DNA from: Lingula anatina
Taxonomy: Eukaryota; Brachiopoda; Lingulata; Lingulida; Lingulidae
DNA: 64,000 nt
Direction: 5' to 3'
Assembly: GCF_001039355.2 (NCBI RefSeq)
Contig: NW_019774736.1
Coordinates: forward strand, 737,227 to 801,226
Shown here: one piece after another, positions 38,601-48,678 of the stretch
How positions within the stretch are numbered: the first letter of the stretch is position 1
Layout: every line of letters starts with the position of its first letter
Position numbers and translations under genes: made by a program
Notes under the pieces: generated by a model
Told to the model about the DNA's origin: nothing
Databases searched by the model: none
Seen by the model: the letters and a program-made list of their open reading frames with translations, nothing else

Positions 38601-41600
38601 ACATAAAGTCATTGGTCTGAGGTCAAACAGACAGGAGTGTTTTGCCTAAGCACAGAAATGTTTGTATCCCAGTGTCTTGCTTTAGACAGGTGTGCATACT
38701 TCTACCCAACCCCTCTCTGTCCCAGTAGCTGCAATTAGTGCTTACCTCTCAAGCAAGAATGAAGCTTCCATCCAGACAACTGCTCCTCAAAAATCACGCG
38801 CACTGCTTACTGCAGGGTCTCCCAAAACAACACATAACATGCAGCACTGGACAAGTAACTTTGCAATAGAAATCTTTTAAGATTCGAGTTCTTAAAAGAA
38901 CACATACATCCATAAGCATATTAGAAGTGAGTTAGAAACAAATAATTTGAAATACAGTTGGACAGTATTAGTAATGACTGCTGTTTTAGTAATGAACAGG
39001 ATGTAATGAGTATAATATTATAATAAGCATGTATTTAAACTTGTATCTGGCAATTCAAGGTCAGATAAAACAATATTGATTGATGATACCATCACCGGAC
39101 ATAACATTGACTGATGATACAATAGCCAATTTTTTATCAAAGGCAACACATTAACAATCAGACAGCAACAATGCCAATATTTTTGTTGCAACTTTTGTTG
39201 TTAACTTGGATGGCAAATATTCAGGCATTAAATAATAAAATAAAACAAATATTGACTTTTGTTTTCTGTCAATATGTTTTAAAGACCTCACAAAAAGTGA
39301 TATCGACCTTGGGACAGCCAAGGCCAATATCACTTTCCAGAGGTCTGCAAGACAATGTATTGACCTCAGCTACAACTAATACTTTGTTGGAATAAAACAA
39401 AACAAAGGGAAATGTTCAGGACAGTGTTAAAGAAATGCAAGCAACATAGATACATGTCATGCTGATTATTGATTCAACTTTGCATCTTAAAAGCTGCAAA
39501 GTTACAGACTATCACAATTTTGAAAATGAATTACTTAAGTACTAAAAATACCTTTTCCTTGAAGGCATTTCTGCGAAAGAAAGCTTTGCAGGACTCGCAA
39601 GTTATAGCATCAAAATTGTATCCCAGGGCACTATCTCCACACACTCCACAGACTTTATCCTCTTTGTTCTTGATTTTCCTTTTGCTTCCCACTCTCTGGG
39701 GTCTCACATCATCAGGTGAAGATGCCTTAATAAAAGAAAAGTAGTAAGATATGACAGTCAAACAAAATTGCCTGCAGGCACAGGACTAAAATCTTCTCCC
39801 TTTTTGCAGGGCATATAATAAAATACAATGTTAATTGCTTCTAATAATATAATGATAATAATTCAAGAAAACACAATACATGACAAATATAAAAAAAGAC
39901 AGCAGCAGTTCAATTTAGCCCACCAGGGGGTACTTCAAAAGATCAGTGACCTTGACAGGTAGGCCAAAGTAACCCATTCCTGGAGCATCGTAATGAATAC
40001 AAAGACTGGAAGAAATAATCTACTAGTACTACACACTTAAAACTTAGGTGCCACACACATAATCAACAGATCAAAGAAAATATGCTTTAATAAATCATTC
40101 CACATCAATTAGTAAAGACAAAAATAAAATAATGTCTATGAATAAAATTAGGTTAAAATACTTACTTTCTTAATTTTTTTACAAGCAAACATTATTATGA
40201 TGAACTTGAAAATGTAACATAGTACTAGTACCCCAACTGTGTATCACTTACCGACATATTCATCATGCTTTCTGTTTCTGAAGATGGAGGTGTTGGTATG
40301 CTACTGCATGGCAGGTCATCAAATGTTGACTGAAAAAATCAAAAAAAAATTCTTGGAAAAATGAACAGGTATTGCCATGTAGCGAGTATTTCCTGCATAG
40401 ATTAATCCCTGAAAAAGAAGTCTCAATCGTCTTGCAGCTAATACACAAAATACGCAGTAGTGTTAATAACAAAGCTAGTTACGTGTATTGTTCTATTGCT
40501 CTACCATACTTTGCTAGTCCCTTCAATTTACAGTTGCACGTCATAACCTGAAATGATAGATTAGATATTTTGAGCTGGATCCAAATTCCATATCAAGTAG
40601 TACACTTAGTGCAACTGCCACAGGGGCATGCACCATACTGATCTTAAAAACTCAACTTAGCTTTAGACCAGAGACACTAAAGCAATTTTCTCTGAATTAT
40701 ATAAGGATAACACCACAGGACAATATGACTGTTGCCTACAATGTTGATAACCAACTAAATTATCTTATCATTTTAGAAAATAACAGCAGCATTCTGTATG
40801 AAGTGTACAAAGATCATAGCCATGAACAAGCTGTTCCATTGGTACTGATATTTAACCACTTATAGCTGAGAGACAGGTTGAAAACTTAAAAATTTAGAAA
40901 TGAAATATAATGTAATGAAATATTCAAAACAGATTTTGGTGAGGTAAGCAGATGTGTATTACAGATGTTGACCCAACAGATAAGATACCAGCAGCGTATA
41001 GTGTTCTGAAGTAATTTGTAGTCTTTAAAAATTTTATCATCTCACTAAGAATAATAATGCACGTTTGCAATATTTTCACACAACCTACACATTGTGATCC
41101 TTTACAACTTGACTTGTAACATAAGTATAACCAAGAGAAACATAACAATAACGTCATTTTTAAAATCAAATAAACATCCTAGAATGGAATGCACGCTGTT
41201 CCCTTTTTAGTCAGCATTTTTTACTAATAAGAAAAAGATGAAAAAAGTGATTTCCTGTAGAGTTATAAATGTGATAACATGATAGACACTAAAATGGTAT
41301 TAAAGGAACTATGAGGTTTCAGGAAATATGTTGTTTAAGAAAGGGTGGATGAATAGTAACAGCTTTTGACCTAATTAAAAATGAAAGGTAATATTTAATG
41401 AAATTATCATCTCATACATCTAATGAAGAAAAGATAATGTTTAAGTAAAGCAACATCTGCTGATGATCAAAGCAACTTTTTTTATAAAAAGGGAAAATGG
41501 TAGACTTAAAAATCCTTACAATGTATTAAAATAATCTTTTTTACCTAACACATTTACTTAATCAAATACTGAAACAAAACAAAATGTGTTGATGAAAAAG

Positions 41601-44600
41601 ACAACCTTTAAGGCTTTTTATATGGGAAATGGTAGTCTTGGCTTTTACAAAATAAATGTCACAAAATGCAGACTTTTTACAAAGTAAATAAAATCTAATA
41701 TGGTAGTATTTCATGTACTAGTAGATCAAAGTAAAAAGAATAAATCCACTTTTAAAACCTATTTCAACATTTTCCTTTGTGCAAAACATGGGTCTGTTAG
41801 AGTACATAAATTTAAAGCATCTCTGATGACAAGAAGTAGCAGGATAAAATGAGGTTCGATATTAATATTACTACTTTTGAGAACAAACGGCATTCCAAGT
41901 TTAAGTAGGCTGAATATGGGATATGGTTTTATAAGAAGTGGTTTTTATTACTGGATATATGCAGAGCTATTCAACAGGTTCATTTCATGCCATATAACAC
42001 ACATCCATTGCAGATAGCAATGTTGTGCAGGACTGCTGAAGTGATCATACACCAATATTTTAGCTCATTCAGTCCATCATTATCTCTATGCCAATGATGA
42101 ACAAATATATAGCTACAGTTAACCTCACTTGGTCTGATTCAACAAGTTTCCAATTCCATTTCCAATGAAACATACTGTAGTGATTATTTAATTGAATGAT
42201 AAGGAAAAACGCACTAATTCATGTAGTACAAAATGAGTATTCTTTAACAGCTGACATTATCACTTGCCAACAAAAGGTCACCAAGGCAAATTAGAAGGCT
42301 TAAAGTAGAAAGTTAAAATGTGCATTTTTACAATTGTTTGACTTACAAAAAAATTCTAGGCAACAAACTTTGACACTGTTGGGCTATAGTTTGGTATTCA
42401 CATTTTATACCTTTATACTTTCAATGCCACAAAAGTACAATGTCTTAGACTGCAGATGAACTGTGACGTCCATAAGTAAATATTAAATAAAAGTATATAG
42501 TAAATTAAGTAGTATAATTTCAAGCCTTCTGACATTCTGAATAAACTACAATTATCATGCATATCACATGCAGTAACCATAACCTGTATTCTATTACAAT
42601 TTATTTTTATTATGTCAAATGTTATAAGAGCATTTTCACATGTGCTGTATATGGCAGCTGTAGACCTACACTTACAAAATCATTCTATTTTCCTCCTTAC
42701 CAAAAAGTTTGTGCAATGAACATCCTCTTCAATATATTAATCTTACCTTTTAGCAAAGAAACACTGTAGTTATCATCCAGATCAGGAGCATAACTTAACA
42801 AATCGTAATTCATTTGTCAGTTCTTCTTTTAATGATAAGGAAACCATGTTGTGAATACAAACAATCATATTACCAGTATCATCTCTGTGGCTTGTAATGG
42901 AGGACACCCATACTAAGTCAATGAATTGCTTTTGTCAGACTGGTCAGGTAGTGTTAAACTGGTCAGGATTGAATGAGATAGCCAGAGCAGATATTACATG
43001 TAGAAGGGAGAAACAGGGATCAATTCTCCTGACTACTTGGTATACATACATTGTAAAAACTATATATACAAAATGTAAAGATAAACATACAGACACAGTG
43101 TTTGTTCATGATAGAAATGACCTCCAAAAGTGAACAAGATAAACTATGTTTTACAAAAGCATGTATGTGAGTGAGGGAGATTTTGCATATATGCATGTTG
43201 GTCAAGCACCAGAAGATTTCTACAAGGTACTAGTAATTGAAATGTTGATAAATATAACCCTCACCTCTCTGCTCTCAAAATTAAATTCTGTCTACTCTAT
43301 TATCCTTTCCAAAATGACTATATTAACAGTAAAAGAAAAGCTCACGTTAACAATCCATTTGGGTGAGGGTGGCACGCAATATCTGATTTTAGTAACTTCC
43401 ATGCATGCAAGACCTTCCACAAATAGAGTTACCTGTCAGAATGGCCTGAGAGTGCCAAGCCACTGGTTATGTGGCTTGCTAAAAATATCCAATCTTGTTC
43501 CCACTATTGAAAAGTTTGTACATAGCATTCATCATTTACCTAAATTTTTGAGAAAACTGTTAGCATGATTGACTAATTTTTTAATCTGAAAGTTACTATT
43601 TTTTTTACAGAAAAATGACCCTCAAGTTGTCAAGCATACATAGCATAGATTTACAGCACAATGAAGCATAACTCAAAGATATCCTCACATATACTTTAAA
43701 TTGGTTGGCAAAGTACTAGTAAAGACACCCCCACAGATCGTACTTTAAAATGGTTGGCAAAGTAAGGACATCCTCACAGAATCAGATACTTTAAACTGGT
43801 TGGCAACGTAAACATATCCTCACAGATACTTTAAATTAGTTGGCAAATACAATCATTTATTAACTGTCAAAATGAGCAATATTAAATTATATTGGCATTT
43901 TCATCTAATTTTTCTTTAGGATAATGCCATAGGAAGAAAGTTTTCCAACCAGCTTCTTCACTGTAATTAAAAAAAAAATTAAAGCTTTTCTCATTTCACT
44001 CTCAATGTGGATTATACACTTTTTCAACAATGGATGCTTCACTTCTCTAGTGTGTCACAGCATAACATCATTGGTTTATTTCACATCCACAAATAATAGC
44101 ATGCATTTGAGGTACTTCAATATATCCAATATGTTGCTTCAGGTTAAAGAGAAAATGTTNAGGGGACACTAAATCTGAAAATTTTGGCCTTCTGCCGCTC
44201 ACCTAGTTGTTTTACCTCAGTATATGACAAGAATATCATGATGAGGATATAGTTAAAAATTTAACACTGCTTGAAGAATAAGAATTAGTTTGTTACATAA
44301 TTCGAGGTATGTTGGGTATTAAATATAGATTAAGTCATAATAAAATGACATTAATCATTAAACTATAGTGACAGGAAGAAGGCGTAAAGCCCTGGGGCTG
44401 CATCAATGATCTTTTTTATGAGATGGTTGTAAACAAAGACTAAATTGCAGTTGTTTGGAGAAAAACAAGTGTTACTTCATCTAAATTAACAACAAACAAG
44501 CTTTAATATTTTTTCAAGCTTTTTTCAATGATCTACTCCAAACTTTAAAGTTAAGAAAACAGTTTATAGGTCCAATGGGCAAGTATCTGCTTGAAATATT

Positions 44601-44617
44601 ACATAAAACAGATATGC

Positions 44618-44651
<34 letters not shown>

Positions 44652-47279
44652 GATCATCTTTTTTATTTCATTCGGCAAAATAAATCTACCATCATTTTTC
44701 AAGTGAGAAAGTTTCCTCATCTGACCTCTGTTTTTTATTACCAACTAAGTTATGTAAAGATGTATTGATGATAACATATTATTAGATATATTCAACTTTT
44801 ACATTAGTTATAAATTACAAATGAAAAAAAAAATTAATAACAGATATAAATCTATATAAGAAATTAACCCCAGAGTATTTAACAGATGAAACAACCTTCC
44901 AGGCTGTGCCACATTCAGGACTGAAGTAAAACAGAAAGAAAAAATATTTTTAAACATATACATTGTAGGAGACACTACTGCCAGCACCACAAGAGTCAAT
45001 TCCTATCAGCAAACTTCCTATTTCTCCGTAGGTCACCATGATTGAACCCAGTAGGAATCATGTGATATAGCTTAATCAAAAGCCATTCTGATAACATCCA
45101 TCTCCTCCCCCTGTGCTATCACTACTTTGCCAATATCAATTCTAGGACAGTGAGGAGGCCCACACTTAAAAAGCGTGTTCATTAACTGCATTAATTTGAA
45201 ATAAAGAAAATGAAAGAAAAACATTCATCATTGTCATTTATTTATCTTTGAAAGGTAATATATTTAGAAGCCCCAGGGTCTTTCAATTGATCTTCGTCTA
45301 GCAATCATTGCATCATCTCATTCAACTAGGAATGGTTTGGTTAGATCATCTGCTTGCACGTGAATTCTAGTCTAGTTATTGTGTAAATTAACAAAAATTT
45401 CACACCCTAATTAATGGAAAATGGAAATTCTTGAAAACCCTCCATCAAAGTGACGGGAGTTAATTAAAAGTCTGTACAAGTAATTGTCCTGATAGGCCCT
45501 TCTGTTACATTTGACATTTTTGCCTTACTCAAATGAATTTCTATTCTTTATTTTAAAAATAGGGTAATAATTATATCAATATTGACAATTTAAATGTCAA
45601 ATGCTATACATTCATTCCTGATATTTCTAAATTCCTGGAATTTTATAATGAATTTCAAATTAGCTAGACCCTTCATATGCGTCATAGAAATAATCACTTA
45701 AGTTTTTATACAAGTAACTTTAATAGCACTCTATACGGGTTTGAAAACACAGACTCTAAAGATTATAAAACTCTTGAATAAAAATTAACTGAAGCATTCT
45801 TTGTATTGTTATTACTTTTTCAGTCTTCTGTGGTAGCTATTTCAGCTTGCAACTTCTGTATTATACAAGGACAGGTCAGAGATATAAAACAATGGCCATG
45901 CTTGATGAAAGTCAGGCAAGCAGATGTATTCTAAATGACTGGCTAGTCATTTAGAACTAAATTATTGAATTAAAAATTAAATTTAATTTCTAACCCAAGT
46001 GCAGGGACAGGTCGAGCAATAGAGTAGGAGAAAATTGTTTTTCCCATAAGGAAAATCCATTCTGGCCGGAAAATCCTGCATAGAGTGAACTTAAATTATA
46101 TGACCAAAAGGTCTGTTGAGAACATCTGCATATGTACATATATACTGTTTTAATCTTTGTTTATCAAACAAAAATCTATCCATTAAACATCACTTTGCTT
46201 AGACCTTGTATGATTCTCTATCTGAAACAAAACCATAAAAAACATATCCCACAGAAGATATGAGTGACAATCAACATGAGAAAGAGGAAATTTTTCAGCA
46301 TGTGCTTTACAATTTTCATCTATGATAAAAATTACAATTTTGATGCTTGCTTCATTTAAAAGATAATAAAATTTTCAATTTTTAATCTACTTGCATAAAA
46401 TATTCACTGCATTTTGCCTGAAGCCAATTCTACATTATCAACCCCTAGCATTAGTATCTATTTTATTTCATACTCACTATGGTGTCAAAATTTGATGAAA
46501 TTAATAAAGATAAACAAGAGATGAACTTCAATTATTATTGTTACCACTACTTTTCCAGCTGTAAACTTCTCCATTTTCCCTTGCCTCTCAACTTTTGAAG
46601 TAACATACAGCAGAATAGCCAAAAATGTTGCTGCTGACAACCTATTCACTCACATTACAATTTCACTTTACTACAAAACCATCACATCCATCAATCCCAC
46701 CACTGTCGCTGATATAGCAGCTTTCAGTATATATAGTTTTCATCTCATCTTAATGATTTTGCTGTAACCATGGCACACTTAGCACATATGCAGAAAACAC
46801 AGTGCTTTAGACAGAAAATGTGTACTACCTGAGCCCAATATAGGCAACAAAACAAAAGGGAATATAATCAATCAGGTAAACATGCAACCCAACAAAATAA
46901 TGTATTCTAAAATCCATGGCCACGTAGCCTCATAAGAATAAAAGGGATTATAATATTAAAATTTTACATTTTCGCTAAAACAACATAATCTTTGTCAATG
47001 CAACAGACAAGTACCCGCTCATTACTATAGTGACAGGGGGGACCTCAGAGCGGACGACATTTCATTGACGTCAACTTGCCCTTGGCCTCTTTCTAGGCCA
47101 CTGGGTGCTTGGCATTTACGGCTGTACATTTTTACCATGAGTAGTCAAACTAACACTTATACACACTTCACATGTTCAACAATTAACAAGTTATCAAATC
47201 AAAATAATATAATGGCAAAAAGTCATATTCTGAAGATTATTAAAAAGTTTTCTGCCAATCTCCACCTTACCTCCGCCAT
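31773..47279 (-). CDS. HR96/NR1J-like nuclear receptor, isoform with distal cassette A
   Basis: Minus-strand gene for a ligand-regulated transcription factor of the VDR/PXR/HR96 group. Proposed coding exons are 47279-47271, 40329-40252, 39725-39552, 34641-34524 and 32650-31773, with phases 0, 0, 0, 1. The product is 418 residues. Zinc finger 1 uses Cys55, 58, 72 and 75 ([14 protein letters not shown]-box CESCKAFF). Finger 2 uses Cys91, 97, 107 and 110. A basic, Pro/Ser-rich hinge precedes a ligand domain with [15 protein letters not shown] and AF-2 [10 protein letters not shown] (Glu413). The finger exons match gene 1 in phase and, for finger 2, in length, but the ligand domain is in one exon. 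The region from 40329 to 31773 is solid. The three-codon first exon is less certain, and without it an internal Met in the 40252-40329 exon would be needed. The gene converges tail-to-tail with the plus-strand receptor. Confidence 0.9.
32651..34523. other. Intron within cassette A
   Basis: AT-rich. It includes a 24-base direct repeat around 32858-32907 (gcaaatctttatttt) and no recognised gene. Confidence 0.6.
34524..34641 (-). CDS. Cassette A exon: zinc finger 2
   Basis: 118 bases. The acceptor is attttccag and the donor is gtaagt, phase 1 at the end. It encodes [10 protein letters not shown]...[13 protein letters not shown] with all four cysteines. Confidence 0.95.
35235..35352 (+). repeat. 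Short tandem duplication, period about 59
   Basis: Two copies of a block ending 'atcaagtaatatctgttta', the first near 35243-35291 and the second near 35302-35350. Confidence 0.8.
35529..35868. mobile_element. CACTA-type MITE, intact, with TGA target duplication
   Basis: The ends are CACTAGTGGGCT and its complement, with a 39-base near-perfect inverted repeat. TGA flanks both sides (35526-35528 and 35869-35871). The CACTA end plus 3-bp duplication is the signature of the CACTA (CMC/EnSpm) superfamily. It is 340 bases long, has no coding sequence, and lies in the intron between zinc finger 1 and cassette A. Confidence 0.88.
36560..36850 (+). pseudogene. Frameshifted THAP-domain remnant
   Basis: One frame reads W-I-N-A-stop-K-F-K-N-P then SSDHFAPKC, resembling the middle of a THAP zinc finger (the W...CSDHF...C region). 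After a frameshift near 36712, the next frame reads [15 protein letters not shown], resembling the THAP C-terminal LKPxAVPSIFDF block. The in-frame stop and the frameshift show it is broken. THAP domains occur in P-element-like and other DNA transposases, so this is likely a transposon or gene fragment in the receptor intron, opposite in strand to the receptor. Confidence 0.5.
37040..37330. repeat. Degenerate direct repeats, 'gtgtgaaaNactatg' type
   Basis: Blocks 'gtgtgaaatactatgccagctg' (degenerate) near 37132 and 37211 share following 'caaaccttta'. Shorter versions lie near 37042 and 37323. No gene recognised. Confidence 0.5.
37340..37600. repeat. Probable interspersed repeat with a GC-rich block
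   Basis: A higher-complexity block including 'cgcagcgccaccacgctggcg' within otherwise AT-rich intron, ending 'aacacagtattcctttaa'. It looks like a dispersed element rather than an exon, but there is no second copy in this window to prove it. Confidence 0.3.
37601..39551. other. Intron between zinc finger 1 and cassette A, remainder
   Basis: No gene or clear repeat recognised. Short open frames on both strands look random. Confidence 0.55.
39552..39725 (-). CDS. Shared zinc finger 1 exon of the minus-strand receptor locus
   Basis: 58 codons, phase 0 at both ends. The acceptor is ttattaag and the donor is gtattt. It encodes a basic lead-in and [20 protein letters not shown] followed by [13 protein letters not shown]. 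It is the only first-finger exon found on the minus strand and can join in frame to either 34641 or 25092. Confidence 0.95.
40252..40329 (-). CDS. N-terminal exon of the minus-strand receptor
   Basis: 26 codons. The acceptor is gattttttcag and the donor is gtaagt, phase 0. It encodes [20 protein letters not shown] and six more residues, resembling the acidic Ser/Pro-rich N-terminal exon of receptor gene 1. It has no initiator Met at its head, so an upstream coding exon is expected. Confidence 0.8.
40330..43680. other. First intron of the minus-strand receptor, lower part
   Basis: Mostly featureless AT-rich sequence. A minus-strand 67-base stretch (42758-42824) could be an alternative coding start (22 acidic residues, donor gtaaga), but its phase does not fit the next exon. 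A plus-strand open frame at 43146-43568 matches no family I know. Confidence 0.5.
43681..43850 (+). repeat. Minisatellite, four imperfect units
   Basis: Units of about 40-60 bases contain 'tactttaaattggttggcaa' and 'catcctcacaga', with variable spacers. There is no spacer uniqueness or regular length, so it is not a CRISPR-like array. Confidence 0.85.
44619..44648. repeat. Poly(A) run of about 30 bases
   Basis: Homopolymer tract, possibly the tail of a retroelement on the plus strand, but nothing upstream is recognisable. Confidence 0.9.
45780..46025 (+). repeat. Dispersed repeat, diverged copy of 2370-2600
   Basis: Shares 'ctgaagcat', 'cttctgtattatac', 'atgactg..agtcatttag.actaaat' and 'aagtgcagg.a.g' in the same order with the copies in the large duplication. 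Confidence 0.5.
46026..47270. other. First intron of the minus-strand receptor, upper part
   Basis: Contains a full CRE-type palindrome TGACGTCA at 47066-47073 within a GC-richer 150-base block about 200 bases downstream of the proposed first exon. No other gene recognised. Confidence 0.45.
47066..47073. promoter_or_regulatory. TGACGTCA palindrome (CRE type)
   Basis: A perfect cAMP-response-element consensus, extended to TTGACGTCAA. It lies just inside the first intron of the receptor gene if the start at 47279 is right. Function not shown. Confidence 0.25.
47271..47279 (-). CDS. Proposed first coding exon (Met-Ala-Glu) of the minus-strand receptor
   Basis: On the minus strand the sequence reads cagtATGGCGGAG followed by the strong donor gtaagg. 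It ends in phase 0 and joins in frame to the exon at 40329 (giving MAE-STFDD). An early ATG followed by GCG with a near-consensus donor is typical of animal first exons. The exon is so short that chance cannot be excluded. Confidence 0.45.
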
Positions 47280-47716
47280 ACTGTTTACTTACTTCCTATA
47301 CTCTTAATCACTTATGTTTGGCACATTAAAAATAAAAAAAATATATTTAAAAAACTTATCTCTACATTTTTTACAACTATAAGTGTTGATAACTAAAAAG
47401 CCGCATTTTCAATGAAAATTTGATGATTTCCTTTTCGATGTCTATCTAAAACAACCTCATTAAACAGATTTAGTTTAAGAGTAATTATCAAGGTCAAGGT
47501 CATTATGGTATGCTAGCAGGTTAGTCGGCATTTTTATCTCTTAGAAGGTACACGTGAAAAACTGGTGAATGACAGCCAACTAGTGTGTTCACCACAGTGC
47601 GGAAGCTCACATATCGCTCGCTTACTGAAGTCGAACACTGCTGTCATTGAACAGTTATGTGCACCTATATCTTTCATCTGTTAGCAAATGCACTAAATAT
47701 CGGAGACCGTGTTAAA

Positions 47717-48674
47717 CACCCAAACCCAATGTAGAGGTGCAATTGATGTCACAAGCATGTTATTAAAAATATTTACTGCACAGATTGCTAACTGTGTTTG
47801 ATAATTTTAGGGTCCCACATGAAGAAGCTTGTATAAAAGTTTCACTCTCCTGGAACCATGAATAATTAAAAATAATTCATCGTTTAACCCCAAAAAGGAA
47901 CATACGTTACTGTCACAAACACAAAACGTCCAACTGTGAAACGTTCTACTGACTTTGAAAATTCAGTCATCACTGGTTTTGTTCATTGATTTATCTCCTA
48001 CAAGTATAACGTTGCTAAAAATTATAATAATCTTCTATATAGACCAGTTAATTGTATTTGAGCGACTTTAGTTTGCTTGTCACAGGATATTAAAAAATGG
48101 GGAAAATACACCCTACCAACAGTAAAATAAGCATCAAATAAACATGTTTCCCTTCATGATCCAAAGATTATAGTAGAAATGTCAAACTATCATGGAACCA
48201 CAATATATAGTTCGGTCAGCAAAAGAAAACATTGTATCTCTTGCACACAAGTACTTGAACAAAATGAAACATTTAGACACTATTTCTAGGGAACATACGT
48301 TACCTAGCATAAGCCATGACGCAAAGCCCCTTGAGAAACAGTTAAAATATTTATTAAAAACGTCCTTACGTCATGTCTAATTTACCATGACTGAACCATT
48401 AAAAAACATATCGGAACGCGGCATATTTATGAAAATTAAATGGCAAGAACATACGTTACCGTACGTTTTTTGGAACATACGTTACCATATAGGGCTCTTT
48501 GCGTAATGTTAAAGATATGGTAAAAATTCAAAATTGAATATCAGTTGAGACAGTCGTGGATTTTTGTTCTATACACATATATGTTTTGAAATATTGAATA
48601 CAATTTTGAATTCAGTCATATTTATTTTTTGACACTTCAGCATGTGAAATGCACCTCTATATTGGGTTTGGGTG
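47717..48674. mobile_element. 958-bp transposon-like element with four GGAACATACGTTACC motifs
   Basis: The termini are CACCCAAACCCAAT and its complement, with about 28 bases of inverted repeat (one or two mismatches). TAAA flanks both ends (47713-47716 and 48675-48678). Internally the motif RGAACATACGTTAC(C) occurs at 47897, 48290, 48446 and 48472. An open frame at 48192-48380 encodes 62 residues with no family I recognise. It appears to be a non-autonomous DNA transposon inserted about 440 bases upstream of the receptor's proposed start. Confidence 0.8.
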
Positions 48675-48678
48675 TAAA

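Noticed and set aside
39469-39744. 91-codon plus-strand open frame
   Set aside because: Antisense of the zinc finger 1 exon.
42897-43133. 78-codon plus-strand open frame
   Set aside because: No recognisable family and no supporting exon signals.
43146-43568. 140-codon plus-strand open frame in the minus-strand receptor's first intron
   Set aside because: No recognisable domain, AT-biased codons, no splice or transcription context. Kept only as a note in the intron entry.
43681-43850. CRISPR-like array
   Set aside because: Units are degenerate, spacers are not unique sequences of constant length, and the context is an animal genome.
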